A model generated the notes under the pieces. The model was given only the letters and a program-made list of their open reading frames with translations, searched no databases and was not told the DNA's origin. This document shows, piece by piece, positions 31,828 through 34,527 of a stretch of DNA of 34,527 nt; within the stretch, counting starts at the first letter, position 1; each line of letters opens with the position of its first letter. This DNA is from CAXNKG01 sp964202965 (GTDB lineage Bacteria; Acidobacteriota; Vicinamibacteria; Vicinamibacterales; UBA2999). The stretch covers positions 1 to 34,527 of the forward strand of contig CAXNKG010000033.1 of assembly GCA_964202965.1 (NCBI GenBank), read 5' to 3'. A program made the position numbers and the translations under genes.

Positions 31828-32781
31828 ATGCGGCTTTCCGTACTGACTGGACTGACCCTCTCGTTCCTGGCGATGTGCGGCGCCGTAGAGGCGCAGTCCT
31901 GGCAGCCGCCCGCCGACAGCGCGCGGTGCCCGTCGAAATGGGGAGCGGCAGACGACCGGGGCGCCGCCAACCACATGAAGCCCGAAACGGTGCTGCGCGC
32001 GGCCCGGTTGATCCGTACGGGCCAGACGTTCGATCTCGGGCGCGAGCTGTCGATGTCGATGCCCATCCAGGCCACGCGCACCTTCGAGTTGCACACGAAG
32101 CGAACCTCGCCGCCCGCAGGCTCCAACCGCCGCGGCAGCAACGAAGAAATCGTGCTGGCCGAAATCGGCCAGGTCGGCACGCAGTTCGACACCTTCGCCC
32201 ATCAGACGATTGGCGGCACCATCTACAACTGCTTCAAGGTGGACGACATTGCCACGCGGAACGGCTTCATGAAGGGCGGGATCGAAAAGATCGGGTCGCT
32301 CATCACCCGCGGAGTCCTCATCGACGTCGCGGCGCTCAAGGGAGTCGAGATGCTGCCCGACAGCTACGAAATCACGGTCGATGACCTGCAGCAGGCGTTG
32401 AAGCGGCAGCAGATGACGGTCCAGCCCGGCGATGCCCTGATCGTCCATACGGGATGGGGGAAGCTCTGGGGCAAGGACAACGCGCGCTACATGCGGGTCA
32501 ACCCCGGCCTCGGTTCGGCGGGAGCGGAGTGGCTGGCGAAGCAGGATCCGATGCTCGTCGGGATGGACACGGCGCCCGTCAACGTGACGCCGGATCCCGA
32601 CCCGAAGCTGTCGAATCCGGTCCACCAGATCATGCTGGTTGTAAACGGCATCTTCCTGCTGGAGAGCCTGCGCCTCGACGAACTGGCGGCAGCCCGTGCC
32701 TACGAGTTCGCATTGGTCGTCCAGCCGCTCAAGCTCGTGGGGGCCACGGGGTCGACGGTCGCGCCGACGGCGATTCGCTAA
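31828..32781 (+). CDS. Exported cyclase-family (kynurenine formamidase-like) protein with altered metal motif
   Basis: A 317-residue protein with a signal peptide (LTGLTLSFLAMCGAVEAQ). The cyclase-family metal motif HxGTHxDxPxH appears as QVGTQFDTFAH: Gln115 and Gln119 replace the first two histidines, while Asp121 and His125 remain. Later landmarks are GVLIDVAAL, GDALIVHTGWGKLWG, GLGSAGAEWLAKQ and the C-terminal HQIMLVVNGIFLLESL, all typical of the family. Members hydrolyse amides or lactones. A GAGG lies upstream of the ATG. The stop is 3 bp from the convergent cupredoxin gene. Confidence 0.85.
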   Translation: MRLSVLTGLTLSFLAMCGAVEAQSWQPPADSARCPSKWGAADDRGAANHMKPETVLRAARLIRTGQTFDLGRELSMSMPIQATRTFELHTKRTSPPAGSNRRGSNEEIVLAEIGQVGTQFDTFAHQTIGGTIYNCFKVDDIATRNGFMKGGIEKIGSLITRGVLIDVAALKGVEMLPDSYEITVDDLQQALKRQQMTVQPGDALIVHTGWGKLWGKDNARYMRVNPGLGSAGAEWLAKQDPMLVGMDTAPVNVTPDPDPKLSNPVHQIMLVVNGIFLLESLRLDELAAARAYEFALVVQPLKLVGATGSTVAPTAIR

Positions 32782-32784
32782 CCG

Positions 32785-33168
32785 TTACTTGAGCGGGCGC
32801 ACGACGAGCTGCCCTTGCATCTCCGCGTGGCCGCTGTCGCTCGTCAGGTTGCTGTAGAAGCGGAAGGTGCCGGGGCGGTCGGCGTGGAACTCGAAGGTGG
32901 TGCTCCTCCCGGCGGGGACGCGGCGGACGATGCGGTATTCGTCGACCGCGAAGCTGTAGGCGACGTCCTCGCTGCGGATCGTCAGCCTGACGAGGTCGTT
33001 CTGTGTGACCTCGATGCGGTCGGGCGTGTAGCGGTAGTTGCGGCCGACCAGCGTGAATTCCTGCCGGGTGGGGACCTGTTCCTGGGCCGTGAGGCGTCGA
33101 ATCAGCGGGCGCGCCACAAAGAACGCGCCCGCGCTCAGTAACAGCAGGCCAAGGCGCCTGCGTGTCAT
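32785..33168 (-). CDS. Membrane-anchored cupredoxin-like protein lacking most copper ligands
   Basis: A 127-residue protein with an N-terminal signal anchor (LGLLLLSAGAFFVA) and a COX2-type cupredoxin domain (VGRNYRYTPDRIEVTQNDLVRLTI through GHAEMQGQLVVRP). The usual ligand positions are altered: Tyr71 replaces the first His in DVAYSF, Ser106 and Ser110 replace the two cysteines, and only His114 and Met117 remain. It probably cannot form a CuA centre and may be a structural or chaperone-like relative. The gene follows pnp by 3 bp on the same strand, so co-transcription is likely. Confidence 0.85.
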   Translation of the reverse strand: MTRRRLGLLLLSAGAFFVARPLIRRLTAQEQVPTRQEFTLVGRNYRYTPDRIEVTQNDLVRLTIRSEDVAYSFAVDEYRIVRRVPAGRSTTFEFHADRPGTFRFYSNLTSDSGHAEMQGQLVVRPLK

Positions 33169-33171
33169 TGC

Positions 33172-34527
33172 CTAGTCCTTGGCCGCCGGGGCCGGCTCCG
33201 CGGTCTTCCCTGCCTCGGCTTCCAGTAGCACCTTGCGGCTCAAGCGGATCTTGCCGGTCGGGTCGATGTTGATCACCTTCACGAGAATCTGCTGGCCTTC
33301 CTTCAGCTCGTCCCGCACGTCCTTCACGCGATGCGTCGCGATCTCGGAGACGTGGAGCAGGCCGTCGGTGCCGGGCATGATTTCGACGAACGCGCCGAAG
33401 TCGGTGATGCGCTGGACTTTGCCCATGTAGGTCTTGTTCAGCTCCGGCGTCGCGGTCAGCTCCTGGATGATGCCGATCGCCTTGGCCGCTGAGTCGCCGT
33501 CCGCCGACGCCACGTTCACCCGGCCGTCGTCTTCGACGTCGATCTTCACGCCGGTCCGCTCGATGATGCTGCGGATCATCTTGCCGCCGGGGCCGATGAC
33601 GTCGCGGATCTTGTCGACCGGAATCCGGATGGTGATGATGCGCGGCGCGAACGTCGACATCGCCTTGCGCGGTTCGCTCAGCGTCTTCGCCATCTCCTTG
33701 AGGATGTGGAGCCGGCCCGCTTTCGCCTGGTCGAGCGCCTTCGCCATCACGGCCGAGGTGATGCCGGAGACCTTGATGTCCATCTGCAGCGCGGTGATGC
33801 CGTCGGCCGTGCCGGCAACCTTGAAGTCCATGTCGCCGTAGTGATCCTCGGCGCCTGCAATGTCCGAGAGCACGGCGTACTTGCCGGTCTTCTCGTCCAT
33901 GATGAGGCCCATCGCGATGCCCGCGACCGCCGCCTTGAGCGGCACACCGGCGTCCATCATCGACATCGAGCCGCCGCACACCGACGCCATCGACGACGAC
34001 CCGTTCGACTCGAGAATGTCGGACACGATGCGGATCGTGTAGGCGAACTTGTCCTCGCCTGGCACGACCGGTGCGAGCGCCCGTTCGGCGAGCGCGCCGT
34101 GGCCGATCTCGCGCCGGCCTGGACCGGTGAAGCGGCCCGTTTCGCCGACCGAGAAGGGCGGGAAGTTGTAGTGGAGCATGAAGCGCTTGTAGTACTCGCC
34201 CGTGACGTGCTCGACCTTCTGCTCGTCGTCGGCCGTGCCGAGCGTGCAGGTCACCAGCGCCTGCGTTTCGCCGCGCGTGAACACCACGGAGCCGTGCACG
34301 CGGGGCAGCACCGTCGCCTCGGTCCAGATCGGGCGAATCTCGTCGAACTTGCGGCCGTCGAGGCGAATGCCCTTGTTGAGGACCTCGTCCCGCAGCACCT
34401 TCTCCTTCAGGTCATGGAAGATGTGCTTCGCTTCCGCGGACTTCTGCTTCGCGTCGGCGTCGTCGGCAAGGCTTGATACGTAGTCGCTCAGGACCGCATC
34501 GACGGTGCCGTAGCTGGCGAGCTTGTC
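33172..34527 (-). CDS. pnp: Polyribonucleotide nucleotidyltransferase, C-terminal part (5' end outside window)
   Basis: About 451 C-terminal residues of PNPase; the frame is open through 34527, so the start lies beyond the window. Visible parts are the end of the linker domain (HIFHDLKEKVLRDEVLNKG), the second RNase PH core (RLDGRKFDEIRPI, RGETQALV, SVCGGSMSMMDAGVPL, GAEDHYGDMDFKVAGT), the KH domain (IRDVIGPGGKMIRSI) and the S1 domain (GKVQRITDFGAFVEIMPGTDGLLHVSEI). PNPase degrades RNA 3'-5' by phosphorolysis and is part of the degradosome in many bacteria. It is followed closely by the cupredoxin-like gene. Confidence 0.97.
   Translation of the reverse strand, partial: DKLASYGTVDAVLSDYVSSLADDADAKQKSAEAKHIFHDLKEKVLRDEVLNKGIRLDGRKFDEIRPIWTEATVLPRVHGSVVFTRGETQALVTCTLGTADDEQKVEHVTGEYYKRFMLHYNFPPFSVGETGRFTGPGRREIGHGALAERALAPVVPGEDKFAYTIRIVSDILESNGSSSMASVCGGSMSMMDAGVPLKAAVAGIAMGLIMDEKTGKYAVLSDIAGAEDHYGDMDFKVAGTADGITALQMDIKVSGITSAVMAKALDQAKAGRLHILKEMAKTLSEPRKAMSTFAPRIITIRIPVDKIRDVIGPGGKMIRSIIERTGVKIDVEDDGRVNVASADGDSAAKAIGIIQELTATPELNKTYMGKVQRITDFGAFVEIMPGTDGLLHVSEIATHRVKDVRDELKEGQQILVKVINIDPTGKIRLSRKVLLEAEAGKTAEPAPAAKD

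Overview
The window is a GC-rich bacterial chromosome segment, about two-thirds G+C by eye. The mixture of a PilC/S/R/A-type type IV pilus locus, a short archaeal-style prolyl-tRNA synthetase, an S1/P1 nuclease and a VKOR-DsbA fusion suggests Acidobacteriota, probably the Vicinamibacteria. This placement is inferred from gene content and style and not proved. No tRNA, rRNA, CRISPR array, phage or insertion sequence was recognised.

Region 1 (1-17282) is a type IV pilus region. On the + strand lie the 3' end of pilC, pilS, pilR and pilA, then a VKOR-DsbA oxidase, an ABC transporter pair, a helical-repeat protein, the prepilin peptidase pilD and a second histidine kinase. Between pilR and pilA are two matching TGACA-N5-TGTCA dyads and a sigma54 -24/-12 promoter, the expected wiring for PilR control of pilA. 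Two minor-pilin clusters follow back to back: fimT-pilV-pilW-pilX on the - strand (13334 to 10444) and pilV-pilW-pilX on the + strand (13606 to 15124). A secreted coiled-coil protein and a second NtrC-type regulator close the region.

Region 2 (17277-20032) holds aroB (-) and proS (+). Between them is a 5' stub of a FAD-binding oxidoreductase, probably nadB. Region 3 (20105-23588) holds a twice-frameshifted HEAT-like gene, tatC and tatA/B on the - strand, divergent from a ctp protease. Region 4 (23745-32781) is a + strand run: smc with a His/Gly/Asn insertion, an M48 membrane protease, a solute-binding lipoprotein, an S1/P1 nuclease, a fluoroacetate dehalogenase-like hydrolase, a membrane protein and a cyclase-family protein. 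A cupredoxin-like protein and pnp (incomplete at its 5' end) close the window on the - strand.

The most unusual signal is a set of six intergenic elements (near 4403, 5729, 15129, 15789, 18498 and 20040). They are built of imperfect 7-nt units. Five are clearly arranged as inverted repeats and the sixth as a head-to-tail run with self-complementary units. The unit sequence differs between sites, but the 7-nt period is shared, and they sit in stop-to-start or stop-to-stop gaps. They look like a dispersed family of heptamer-phased hairpins, one of which forms the pilA terminator. Many genes are joined by GTGA, ATGA or TGATG overlaps, and one (M48) appears to use CTG in a CTGA overlap.
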